NCBI GenBank assembly: GCA_002070395.1
Contig: MWDE01000019.1
Coordinates: 1-37,633, forward strand
Origin: Synergistetes bacterium ADurb.Bin155
GTDB lineage: Bacteria; Synergistota; Synergistia; Synergistales; Thermovirgaceae
DNA: 37,633 nucleotides
Direction of reading: 5' to 3'
The notes under the pieces are model-generated. The model searched no databases. It had not been told where the DNA came from and was given only the letters and a program-made list of their open reading frames with translations. Position numbers and translations under genes: made by a program. Shown one piece after another: positions 8,336-15,295 of the stretch (positions within the stretch are counted from its first letter, which is position 1; each line of letters opens with the position of its first letter).

Positions 8336-9054
8336 GGCCTGACCACCTCAGCCAGGATGGGCCCAGTGGCGGACCTGGTGCTGACGAAGACTTCGGCGGG
8401 CAGCATCGCGGTACCTCCGAAAAAGCGGACCGGCCGGAGCCTCGCTTCGGCCCCGGTAATAACGAGGTCCCCCACGTCGCTGTCGGTAGTCAAGTGACGC
8501 TGGACCAAGGGGCTGGCCCAGTTGCCGATGACCCAGGCTGCCGCCAGGGAGAGCAGGACCGTCCCAAAGGAAAACCGCCCGGCGACCACCAGCAGGAGGA
8601 TGAATATCACCGAGGAGGAGAGGTTCACCAGCACCATTGTCGTGCCGCACCTGCGGTGTATGGCCAGTCAGGTTTCACCGGCTGCGAGCCTTTCCCTGGC
8701 CAGTTCCGCCGTTTCCAGTATCAACTGGGGGTTCGGCAAACCGCTCAGCCCGAAGCCATCCTCCCGGGCCCTGCCGGTCAGGCCTGGAAGCCCGTACTGC
8801 TGTTCAAGAATATTGATCGTTCCATGCTCCAGGGCATGGTTTTTCCTCACTCTCCTGTCCGAAAGGACCTTGTAAAGCTCCCTGGGGCCGATCACGAGCC
8901 AGGCGAGGGACCTCGCCGCGAACCCCAGGGGAACCAGCAGGAAGAGGAACAGGGTAATAGCGAGGATGAGGAATCCCAGCCAAGGTACGAAAAACAGGAA
9001 GAAAAGCAACAGAAGAACCAGGGGCATGGGGCAGATCGATCTCCTCTCAGCCAT
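8332..9054 (-). pseudogene. DUF6391-type membrane protein, interrupted by an in-frame TGA
   Basis: Reading the minus strand from the ATG at 9054 gives 128 codons, then TGA at 8670-8668, then 111 more open codons in the same frame to a stop at 8334-8332 that overlaps rsmB. The two halves together look like one DUF6391 protein of about 240 residues: a hydrophobic hairpin (about 10-48), the family motif NHALEHGTI (about 72-80), then after the TGA the motif LAIHRRCGT, and a second hydrophobic region. In the family, the position of the TGA is not a conserved Cys; a Trp codon (TGG) changed to TGA is the simplest explanation. It could be a true nonsense mutation, a sequence error or rarely read-through. 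Function of the family is unknown; the His and Cys motifs suggest metal binding. Confidence 0.75.
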
Positions 9055-9084
9055 CCTAGGCCCTGACCGGGAGCGTCAAAGCGA

Positions 9085-9110
9085 ATAGGGGGGGCCTCAG
9101 CCCCCCCTAT
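9085..9110 (-). other. GC-rich stem-loop between the yugP-like and DUF6391-type genes
   Basis: A perfect 10-bp inverted repeat with seven G-C pairs and a 6-base loop lies in the 95-base gap after the peptidase gene. Only a short CGCTTTG follows it on the minus strand, not a proper U-run. It may act as a weak terminator or as an mRNA 3' stabiliser. Confidence 0.4.
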
Positions 9111-9149
9111 GATACCTCAAACCGCAAAAGCCAAAGATCGGGGCGATGC

Positions 9150-9839
9150 CTAGCGGTTCCTCATCCCCCTTAGAAGGAAAAGCCTCACCAGTTGGAGGGC
9201 GGACATTAGGGTGGCAGCCACGTAAGTAAGGGCGGCAGCGTTCAGGACGGCTTTCGCACCGCCGATCTCGTCCGTGGCGAGGAGCCCGGAACTGGAGAGT
9301 ATGGAAAGAGCCCTCCTGCTCGCGTCGATCTCCACCGGGAGGGTAACAAGGTGGAAAAGGAGGACCGCCACGAAGAAGAGTATCCCCACGTTCATCATCG
9401 TAGGGTTGGAAAAGAGAAACCCGATGAAGAAGAGGGGAAGGGCTAAGGATGAACCCAGACCCGCGACCGCGACAAAGGAGTTCCTCAGCCTCAAGGGGGC
9501 ATACCCTCGGGCATCCTGGATGGCGTGTCCGGCCTCATGGGCGGCAACGCCTATGGCGGCTATGCTCGGGCTTCCGTAAACGTTGTCGGAAAGCCGGAGT
9601 ACTTTTTTCCTCGGGTCGTAATGATCGGTCAGTGCCCCCTGCACCCTTTCGACGGGCACATCCGAAAGCCCGTTGGAATCCAGTATGGCCCTTGCAGCGT
9701 CCCGGGCGGTAACGCCCCGCCGGGCACGGACTTCACTGTACCTTCCGAAGGCGCTCCTTATGCGGGCCTGTGCCCAGATGGAGAGCACCAGGGCCGGAAT
9801 AAGCACCATGAAGGTCGGGTCAAAGATAAAAGGGAACAT
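9150..9839 (-). CDS. Zinc metallopeptidase, YugP family (membrane)
   Basis: 229 residues with an N-terminal membrane segment, the zinc site AAHEAGHAIQ (HExxH, about residues 100-109) and two or three further hydrophobic segments, the arrangement of Peptidase_M membrane neutral proteases of the YugP family. Substrate unknown in general. The start at 9839 has a near-perfect ribosome site (GGAGGTGATG). It is the first gene of the minus-strand run that leads to recA. The gap to the DegT-type gene upstream is 87 bases. Confidence 0.9.
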   Translation of the reverse strand: MFPFIFDPTFMVLIPALVLSIWAQARIRSAFGRYSEVRARRGVTARDAARAILDSNGLSDVPVERVQGALTDHYDPRKKVLRLSDNVYGSPSIAAIGVAAHEAGHAIQDARGYAPLRLRNSFVAVAGLGSSLALPLFFIGFLFSNPTMMNVGILFFVAVLLFHLVTLPVEIDASRRALSILSSSGLLATDEIGGAKAVLNAAALTYVAATLMSALQLVRLFLLRGMRNR

Positions 9840-9853
9840 CCATCATCACCTCC

Positions 9854-9876
9854 GTCTTCCCTCAAGGCGGGAAGAC
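9854..9876 (-). other. Stem-loop just upstream of the yugP-like ribosome site
   Basis: An 8-bp perfect inverted repeat GTCTTCCC/GGGAAGAC with a 7-base loop ends only a few bases before the GGAGGTG ribosome site of the peptidase gene on the minus strand. No U-run follows. It could affect translation or mRNA stability; no known regulator motif is recognised. Confidence 0.35.
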
Positions 9877-9926
9877 TTCTTCGATATGTCTTCGGCCTCA
9901 ATTTTACCCCATCAGCGGCGGTAAAA

Positions 9927-11081
9927 TCAAGAATGGTCAGACTTCTGTCGGCGGTAAAAATCCGAGATGGCCTGGACTACCCGTTCCTGTTCCCCGGGCT
10001 CGAGTTCGGGAAAGATCGGCAGCGCGAGGACTTCTTCTGTGAGGTTTTCAGAAACGGGCATATCGCCCCTGCCGTAGCCAAGATAAGAAAAGCAGGGTTG
10101 GAGGTGGAGCGATAAGGGGTAGTAGACGCGGGTAGTGATCCCCCTCCTGGCGAGGTCTTCCTTCAAAAGATCCCTGGAGCGGCATCTTATGACGTACTGG
10201 TGGTAAATATGCCGATTGCCCTTTTCTTCAAGGGGGGGGGTCACCCATTCGCCAAGGTCTTGCTCGGCGAAGAGTATCCTGTATCTTTCCGCCACAAGCC
10301 TCCGTTCCTCATTCCAGGTCTCGAGGTGACGGAGCCTCACCCGGAGAATGGCGGCCTGCAGTTCATCGAGCCTGCTGTTGAGCCCGACCTCGTCATGGAA
10401 GTACTGTTCGCCCGAACCGTGGGCCCTCAGGCTTCTAAGCCGCCTGTCCAGCCTTTCCGACGATACTGAGATCAGGCCGCCGTCGCCGAAGCACCCCAGG
10501 TTCTTCGTCGGGAAGAAGGAGAAGCAGCCGAGTTCGCCCACTGCCCCGGCCCTTAGGGTCTTCCCATCCACGGACCTGGTAGACCCAATGGCCTGGGCGC
10601 AGTCCTCGACGATGCTGATCCCCTTCTCCGCGAGCCGAGGGGCGAATTCCTCCACCCTGGACATCTGGCCGAAAAGGTGAACGGGGATCACGGCCTTCGT
10701 CCTCGGCGAGATCTTCCGTAGCACTTCTTTTGGGTCGATATTGTAGGAATCGGGCATGACATCGGCAAAAATGGGGGTGGCTCCCAACCTGGTGACACAG
10801 CTAGCGGTGGCGAAGAAGCTGAAAGGCGTCGTAATGACCTCGTCACCGGGGCCCAGGTCGAGGGCCATGAGGGCGAGAAGGAGCGCGTCGGTCCCCGAGG
10901 CGCATCCTACCGTATGGGCCGTTCCCAGGTAGGCCGCGAGGTCCTTCTCCAGGGCTTCCACCTCGGGGCCCAGTATAAAATGCTGGCTATCGAGTACGAC
11001 GTTGATGGCGGCCAGGGTTTCATCCCTGACGCGCTCCCAGTTCCTGGTGAGATCGAAGGACGGCAGCGGCGTCTCCCTCAT
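9927..11081 (-). CDS. DegT/DnrJ/EryC1/StrS-family PLP aminotransferase
   Basis: 384 residues, the usual length. These enzymes transaminate keto-sugars for surface polysaccharide or secondary-metabolite sugars. Features: VGCASGTDALLLAL (PLP phosphate site), VEDCAQAIGS with the ring-contacting Asp, and FSFFPTKNLGCFGDGG with the Schiff-base Lys (about residue 190). The C-terminal HIYHQYVIR and TRVYYPLSLHLQPCF are typical of the sugar aminotransferase branch. No other sugar-pathway gene is adjacent, so the substrate cannot be told. AAAGGGGAG precedes the ATG at 11081. It lies 111 bases after the GntR gene and may be co-transcribed with it. Confidence 0.93.
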   Translation of the reverse strand: MRETPLPSFDLTRNWERVRDETLAAINVVLDSQHFILGPEVEALEKDLAAYLGTAHTVGCASGTDALLLALMALDLGPGDEVITTPFSFFATASCVTRLGATPIFADVMPDSYNIDPKEVLRKISPRTKAVIPVHLFGQMSRVEEFAPRLAEKGISIVEDCAQAIGSTRSVDGKTLRAGAVGELGCFSFFPTKNLGCFGDGGLISVSSERLDRRLRSLRAHGSGEQYFHDEVGLNSRLDELQAAILRVRLRHLETWNEERRLVAERYRILFAEQDLGEWVTPPLEEKGNRHIYHQYVIRCRSRDLLKEDLARRGITTRVYYPLSLHLQPCFSYLGYGRGDMPVSENLTEEVLALPIFPELEPGEQERVVQAISDFYRRQKSDHS

Positions 11082-11192
11082 CTAACGCTCCCCTTTCAAG
11101 ATCCTTTTCTTCTCCAAGTACCCGGTGGCACTTTTCACACTTACTATTTTCACGTTGTCGGGGGAGCGAGTGGCAGCTTGCCCGGGTGCGCC

Positions 11193-11852
11193 CTATTGGC
11201 GGGAAGGCCTGTTCAGACCGCAAAGAGAGAACTCCAGGTGTTCCCTCATGAGCTCCACGGCCTTTTCCCGGTCCTTTTCCCTGAGGGCCTTGGCTATATC
11301 CCTGTGTTGGGCGATACCCGGGTTCTCCTCCATGTCATAAAAGGGTTCGTAGAAGACCACGTAGGCGTTGGTCCTCGCCAGAATGTTCTCGACGAACTCG
11401 GCCAACACCCTGTTACCGCTCGATTCGGCGATTATGCGGTGGAAATTTTCGTTTATCTCGAGGAAAAGTTCAAGGTTCTTCTCCTGGAAGGCCTTCTCTT
11501 CCTCGAGGATCGCGTCCTCGAGTCGCCTGAGGTTCCTTTCGCTGATCCGTGTCGCCGCTATCGCCACGGAGATGCTCTCAAGCTGCTCCCGTACGGCAAA
11601 GGTGTCCTCCATCTCCCTTTGCGTGGGTGACGCGAGCCTGGCGCCGCTATTAGGGATTATGAGAACAAGACCCTCAGATGCCAGCCTGCGAAGGGCCTCT
11701 CTCACCGGGGTGCGGCTCACCGCCAGCTGTACGGCGATGTTGACCTCCGGAAGCCTTTGTCCGGGCTTGAGCTGCTTCGTGATGATCCTGTGTCTGAGCT
11801 CCTGGTATACATAATCGGCTGAAGTTGTATATAGCCTGGGCTCCATGATCAT
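11193..11852 (-). CDS. GntR-family transcriptional regulator, FadR/FCD type
   Basis: 219 residues: an N-terminal winged helix (about 12-78, with KPGQRLPEVNIAVQLAVSRTPVREALRRLASEGLV) followed by an all-helical FCD ligand domain (about 90-215) that carries the expected NFHRIIAE, QHRDIAKAL and REHLEF histidines used to hold a metal and a carboxylate ligand. FCD regulators usually control organic-acid or sugar-acid use; the ligand here is unknown. The ATG at 11852 has AGGAG six bases upstream; a second ATG at 11846 is possible. The divergent 11853-11976 region probably holds its operator. Confidence 0.92.
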   Translation of the reverse strand: MIMEPRLYTTSADYVYQELRHRIITKQLKPGQRLPEVNIAVQLAVSRTPVREALRRLASEGLVLIIPNSGARLASPTQREMEDTFAVREQLESISVAIAATRISERNLRRLEDAILEEEKAFQEKNLELFLEINENFHRIIAESSGNRVLAEFVENILARTNAYVVFYEPFYDMEENPGIAQHRDIAKALREKDREKAVELMREHLEFSLCGLNRPSRQ

Positions 11853-11881
11853 GCGGATCTCCTCCCTCGAAGGCGTAAAAA

Positions 11882-11945
11882 GTATTACATGAATACATGC
11901 ATACTATCACAATTTTTACGGACCGACAATTTTTCAGGTTATAAT
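11882..11945. promoter_or_regulatory. Divergent promoter region with TACATG repeats
   Basis: The intergenic region between the GntR regulator (minus) and the small membrane protein (plus) is AT-rich. A perfect -10 TATAAT for the plus strand lies at 11940-11945, about 30 bases before the small gene. For the minus strand TTGTCG-17-TAGTAT is a weak candidate. Two direct copies of TACATG (11886-11891 and 11895-11900) sit in a segment flanked by GTAT/ATAC (11882-11904), a plausible GntR operator region. The -35 elements are poor, so the exact promoters are unsure. Confidence 0.4.
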
Positions 11946-11976
11946 CAGCTTCGACCCGGCGATAGGAGTGTTGCCC

Positions 11977-12198
11977 ATGCGGCTGGTCGTCCTCTTGCTG
12001 TCCCTTGGAACGTTGGTCCTTTATGGGAGGGCTATCGCGGCCCTTTGGAGTTTCATGGTCGGCCACCCCAGGCCGGGCATGTTATTCCTCGGGCTCTTCG
12101 GGGGGACTATCACCGCAGTCTCGGCGGTGCTTCTGTGGAAAAAAAGGTTAAGGGAACTGGACTGGGTAAAAGAAGACGAAGAGGGTCAACAACGTTAA
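11977..12198 (+). CDS. Small two-helix membrane protein, unknown function
   Basis: 73 residues from the ATG at 11977, which has AGGAG eight bases upstream; an in-frame GTG at 11968 lies too close to that site. Two hydrophobic segments (about residues 2-22 and 31-56) are joined by a short loop with HPRPG, and the C-terminus is a charged, Lys/Glu-rich tail, so both ends are probably cytoplasmic. I do not recognise the family. It is divergent from the GntR regulator and convergent with citX, with only ten bases between the two stop codons. Confidence 0.65.
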   Translation: MRLVVLLLSLGTLVLYGRAIAALWSFMVGHPRPGMLFLGLFGGTITAVSAVLLWKKRLRELDWVKEDEEGQQR

Positions 12199-12208
12199 AG
12201 GTCGCCAT

Positions 12209-12721
12209 CTATTCCCGGAGCGCCTCCAGGGCCACGGCCAGCATTCGCCGACAAGCTTCCCGAAGCTGGGGATATTCATGACGATGGGACCTGGCGCAAT
12301 CCTTGGCCGGTCGCCCGCAGAGGAAACACTTTCTCTCGCCCCCGGTCAGGCCGACCCGGTGGAGAGCCCCCGTTGGGGTAAGGACATCCACGTCGACTAT
12401 GGGGCCCCAGGGCAGGTCCTCGATCTCCATGGCGAGTTTTTTCACCGCCACCGGGTCGACCCCCTTCGCGCCCAGGATCCCGGCATAACCGGCCCCGTTA
12501 TCGAGGGAAAAAAGGAGTACAGGCCCGCCGCCCAGGGCTTGTATTTCCCGCCGTATCAACCCAATGACGCGGGAGATCACTTCCCGGTCGCCTGCCATCC
12601 TTTTGGGGAGCCCCGGTATATTCAGGGAGACCTGGGTGATCACTTCCGACCTCAGGAGGACATGGGCCTGGAGGGAGGCCCTTTCCTCCCTCCCGGCGAG
12701 AAGCCGCTCCAGGTCCGTCAT
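12209..12721 (-). CDS. citX: Apo-citrate lyase phosphoribosyl-dephospho-CoA transferase (CitX)
   Basis: CitX attaches the prosthetic group 2'-(5''-phosphoribosyl)-3'-dephospho-CoA to the acyl-carrier subunit of citrate lyase. 170 residues, normal length. Signature features: LLFSLDNGAGYAGILGAKG-like central part, PWGPIVDVDVL, and the Cys-rich C-terminal stretch RKCFLCGRPAKDCARSHRH. Its ATG overlaps the stop of the MocR-type gene as ATGA, so the two are translationally coupled. Neither the lyase subunits citD/E/F nor citG is in the window; CitG activity must come from elsewhere. Confidence 0.9.
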   Translation of the reverse strand: MTDLERLLAGREERASLQAHVLLRSEVITQVSLNIPGLPKRMAGDREVISRVIGLIRREIQALGGGPVLLFSLDNGAGYAGILGAKGVDPVAVKKLAMEIEDLPWGPIVDVDVLTPTGALHRVGLTGGERKCFLCGRPAKDCARSHRHEYPQLREACRRMLAVALEALRE

Positions 12722-14076
12722 GACTGCTTTTCCCAGGCTGAGACGAATCGATCGACCGCTTCCTGGATCATCACCGTCGACAACCGGCTGACCGACAGCC
12801 TGACGGCCTCGATGTCCTCACCCGCGTAACTGAACAAACGGCCCGGTACTACCCCAACACCCACTTTTTTCGCCGTCCCGGCGGCAAGGGTCCCCGACCT
12901 TCCCGGCGTTCTCAGCCAGAGGTAGATCCCTCCCTGGGGTGTCTCGAAGGGTAGCCCTGGCAACGAAGCTCCGAGGCAGTTGCAAAGGGTCCTCATCCTT
13001 GAAGCCATGCTATTCCTGGCCAGATCCAGGGAAACCTCAAGGCTGCGGTCTTCAATGAAGGCGTTCACCAGGTGCTGCACCAGCGAGGATGTCGAACCGG
13101 AGGTCCTCTCCAGGACCGACAGGAACTCCTTCCTGGTCTCCTCGGGCATAAGGACATATCCGATGCGCATGCCGGGGAAAAGGAGCTGACTGAAGGAACC
13201 CAGGTACAGCACCCGGCTCTCCTGGTCGATGGACTTGAGAGCCGGCACGCTGGATTCACCGAACCGGAGTTCCCCGTAAGCGTCGTCTTCGATCACCCAG
13301 AAACCTATCCTTGAAGCCGCCTCCAGGACATTCTTTCTCTGCTCGTGCGAAAGGGTTCTGCCCGTGGGATTATGGAAACTGGGGATCAGGTAGAGCAATT
13401 CCCCGGGGCCTATCTTTGCAAGGGACGCCTGGAACGCTTCGGGTTCAACAGGGACGGTCGCGATCTCCAGGCCAGCTCCCTGGGCCATGAGCCTGACCTC
13501 GGGATAGGTCAACTCCTCGATCCAGAGCCTCCTCACCCCCTTCAAAGCCATGGCGTGGATATAGACAGAGAGGGCATGGCGAGCCCCACTGGTGACGACA
13601 GCCTCGTCCCTTTTCGCCGGGATCCCTCTCGTGGCCGCGTGCTTGACCAAGGTGTTTCGCAATGTCATGAGACCTTCGGGCGGGGTGTCGTAGAGAGCTC
13701 CGGGCCCGCTGGACAGGAGGGCGTCCCTGGCCAGAGCGGCCAGGCGCCCCGAGGGGACCAGGTCGAAGGAAGGCAGGCCCGAAGCCATGTCCCATCTCGG
13801 GCCGTCTTCTTCAATATCACCGCTATCGTGAAGCCCTTTCCAAGAGATGAAGGCCCCCCGGCGCCCTCTCTGTTCGATAAAACCTTCGTCCTCGAGAAGG
13901 TCGTAGGCGAGTACCACAGTGTTCCTGCTCAAACCGAGGCTTGACGACAGGTCGCGGCTGCCGGGCAAGCGGTCCCCGGGGGCGAGGGTGCCGTTCTGGA
14001 CCATCTTCATGAGATGCGTGGCGATCTGGCGGTAGAGCGGGGCCCGCCCAGCCGGGTCAAGGGGGATCTCTATCAA
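12718..14076 (-). CDS. MocR-type regulator (GntR helix-turn-helix fused to aminotransferase fold) lacking the PLP lysine
   Basis: 452 residues: a winged-helix GntR domain (about 1-75, with GTLAPGDRLPGSRDLSSSLGL), a linker, and a class I aminotransferase-fold domain (about 95-450). MocR/PdxR proteins use this fold as a sensor for PLP-linked amino compounds. The ring Asp (VIEDDAYGE, about residue 265) and the SFHNPTGR motif are kept. At the Schiff-base position the sequence is GSFSQLLFPGMRIGY: Gln297 (codon CAG at 13188-13186) replaces the Lys normally found in this motif. The start is TTG at 14076 with GGGGA nine bases upstream; no ATG or GTG is available in frame. It lies between citC and citX. 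Confidence 0.92.
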   Translation of the reverse strand: MIEIPLDPAGRAPLYRQIATHLMKMVQNGTLAPGDRLPGSRDLSSSLGLSRNTVVLAYDLLEDEGFIEQRGRRGAFISWKGLHDSGDIEEDGPRWDMASGLPSFDLVPSGRLAALARDALLSSGPGALYDTPPEGLMTLRNTLVKHAATRGIPAKRDEAVVTSGARHALSVYIHAMALKGVRRLWIEELTYPEVRLMAQGAGLEIATVPVEPEAFQASLAKIGPGELLYLIPSFHNPTGRTLSHEQRKNVLEAASRIGFWVIEDDAYGELRFGESSVPALKSIDQESRVLYLGSFSQLLFPGMRIGYVLMPEETRKEFLSVLERTSGSTSSLVQHLVNAFIEDRSLEVSLDLARNSMASRMRTLCNCLGASLPGLPFETPQGGIYLWLRTPGRSGTLAAGTAKKVGVGVVPGRLFSYAGEDIEAVRLSVSRLSTVMIQEAVDRFVSAWEKQS

Positions 14077-14096
14077 GGGCTCATCCCCTTTCTCCC

Positions 14097-14115
14097 TATC
14101 ACTGGGTCAATGATA
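14097..14115. promoter_or_regulatory. Imperfect palindrome upstream of the MocR-type gene (candidate operator)
   Basis: TATCACTG-GGT-CAATGATA is a 19-base inverted repeat with seven of eight arm positions matching. It lies 21 bases upstream of the TTG start of the MocR-type gene, in the 115-base gap after citC. Regulators of this family often bind next to their own gene, so it is a candidate autoregulatory site. The rest of the gap holds no clear promoter. Confidence 0.4.
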
Positions 14116-14191
14116 CACCAGCGGCTCAACGCTTACGGGGGCTAGGCGGCTGCTGTCCCTCTCCTGCGCGGGGCCGGGGCGATAGACAGCG

Positions 14192-15253
14192 TCAGTGCCT
14201 CCCTCGGGACCCGCGGAGATGCTCGATGACCTTTTTGCCCTTTTCAGAATGGAGGTAATCCCAGGTGCAGTCCGGGACCATTTTCCTGAGGGCCTCCCAG
14301 TCTTCACTTTTCAGCAAGGACCGAACCGTTGAGGCCGACACCACCAGCCCCTCGTCGGTCTCCAACCGGCGGATCTCCCGGAGCTCGATCCCCCGAGGTG
14401 GAAGGATCTCCTTCATGGCCTCATTGTAGGCGTTTGTAACAGGGCAGTAGGGTTCGGTCCCGACGAACCGTACGTTGATCCCCAGCCCCGGGGCGAAAAG
14501 GTTCGCGAAAAGGGTTACGTCCAGTCGGGCCTGGATCGAAGCGATGTCCATCATCGAGGCGTCCTTGAGGAAATAGGAGGGGAAGGTGGCCGGGGAGACG
14601 GCGTATTCTCCGCTTTTAACGACGGTGACGTTTCCAAGGTGGGACGTCCCGCACCGGACGAGTTCAAACCGGTCCCTGAAGGGGAAGGATGAGAGGTCAG
14701 CCTCGACGACGATGACATAGAGGTGGTCCGAAAGGGATGCAGCCTTCTCGATCAGGAACTGGTGCCCCAGGGTAAAGGGGTTGCAGTTGACCACGATCCC
14801 GCCGGTCCTCCCGGCGGTCCCGACCTCTCGACGGCATGAAGAAAGGTAAGCCTTGAACTGGTCAATTCCAGGGCTGCCCATTTCGAGCAGCGCCGCGTGG
14901 GGTTCGTACCTGGCTATTTCTCTGAAGCCGAAGCGAGCGAAGGTATCGGCGGTATCGGGTTTGGTGAAGACAAAAAAGTGGGTCATGCCGCGGGCACGCC
15001 CCCACTCCACCAGCCTGGACACTATGGTCCCGGAAAGGCCGTATTCCTGCCATCCGGGATCGACGGCCATCATCTTGATCACGTTCCCTCTCAGGCTGCC
15101 CGTTCCGACGAGCCTGCCGCCCTCATCCTCGAGGAAGACAGCGACATCGGGGCACCCCTCGAAGGCCAGCCCGAACCGTTCGAGAAAACCTTCCAGCAGT
15201 TTTTTTTCTTCTTGGGAGGGCCTTTCAACGACCCTTATCGAAACATCGAACAA
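14192..15253 (-). CDS. citC: [Citrate (pro-3S)-lyase] ligase
   Basis: CitC acetylates the prosthetic group of citrate lyase with acetate and ATP, which switches the lyase on. 353 residues with the two known parts: an N-terminal GNAT-like domain (about 1-130) and a nucleotidylyltransferase domain (about 145-345) with VVNCNPFTLGHQFLIEKA, which holds the HxGH-like site, and SASTVRSLL near the C-terminus. The start is TTG at 15253, with GGGGGAG about seven bases upstream. It follows the acyl-CoA synthetase by 42 bases and precedes the MocR-type regulator and citX, so the four genes are a likely operon. Confidence 0.93.
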   Translation of the reverse strand: MFDVSIRVVERPSQEEKKLLEGFLERFGLAFEGCPDVAVFLEDEGGRLVGTGSLRGNVIKMMAVDPGWQEYGLSGTIVSRLVEWGRARGMTHFFVFTKPDTADTFARFGFREIARYEPHAALLEMGSPGIDQFKAYLSSCRREVGTAGRTGGIVVNCNPFTLGHQFLIEKAASLSDHLYVIVVEADLSSFPFRDRFELVRCGTSHLGNVTVVKSGEYAVSPATFPSYFLKDASMMDIASIQARLDVTLFANLFAPGLGINVRFVGTEPYCPVTNAYNEAMKEILPPRGIELREIRRLETDEGLVVSASTVRSLLKSEDWEALRKMVPDCTWDYLHSEKGKKVIEHLRGSRGRH

Positions 15254-15295
15254 TACCGATCTCCCCCGAAGGCGCGAAAACCCAGGGCTTCAGTA

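Noticed and set aside
9901..9927. ATTTTACC/GGTAAAAT stem as a terminator for the DegT-type gene
   Set aside because: The stem overlaps the stop codon, is AT-rich with a long loop and lacks a U-run.
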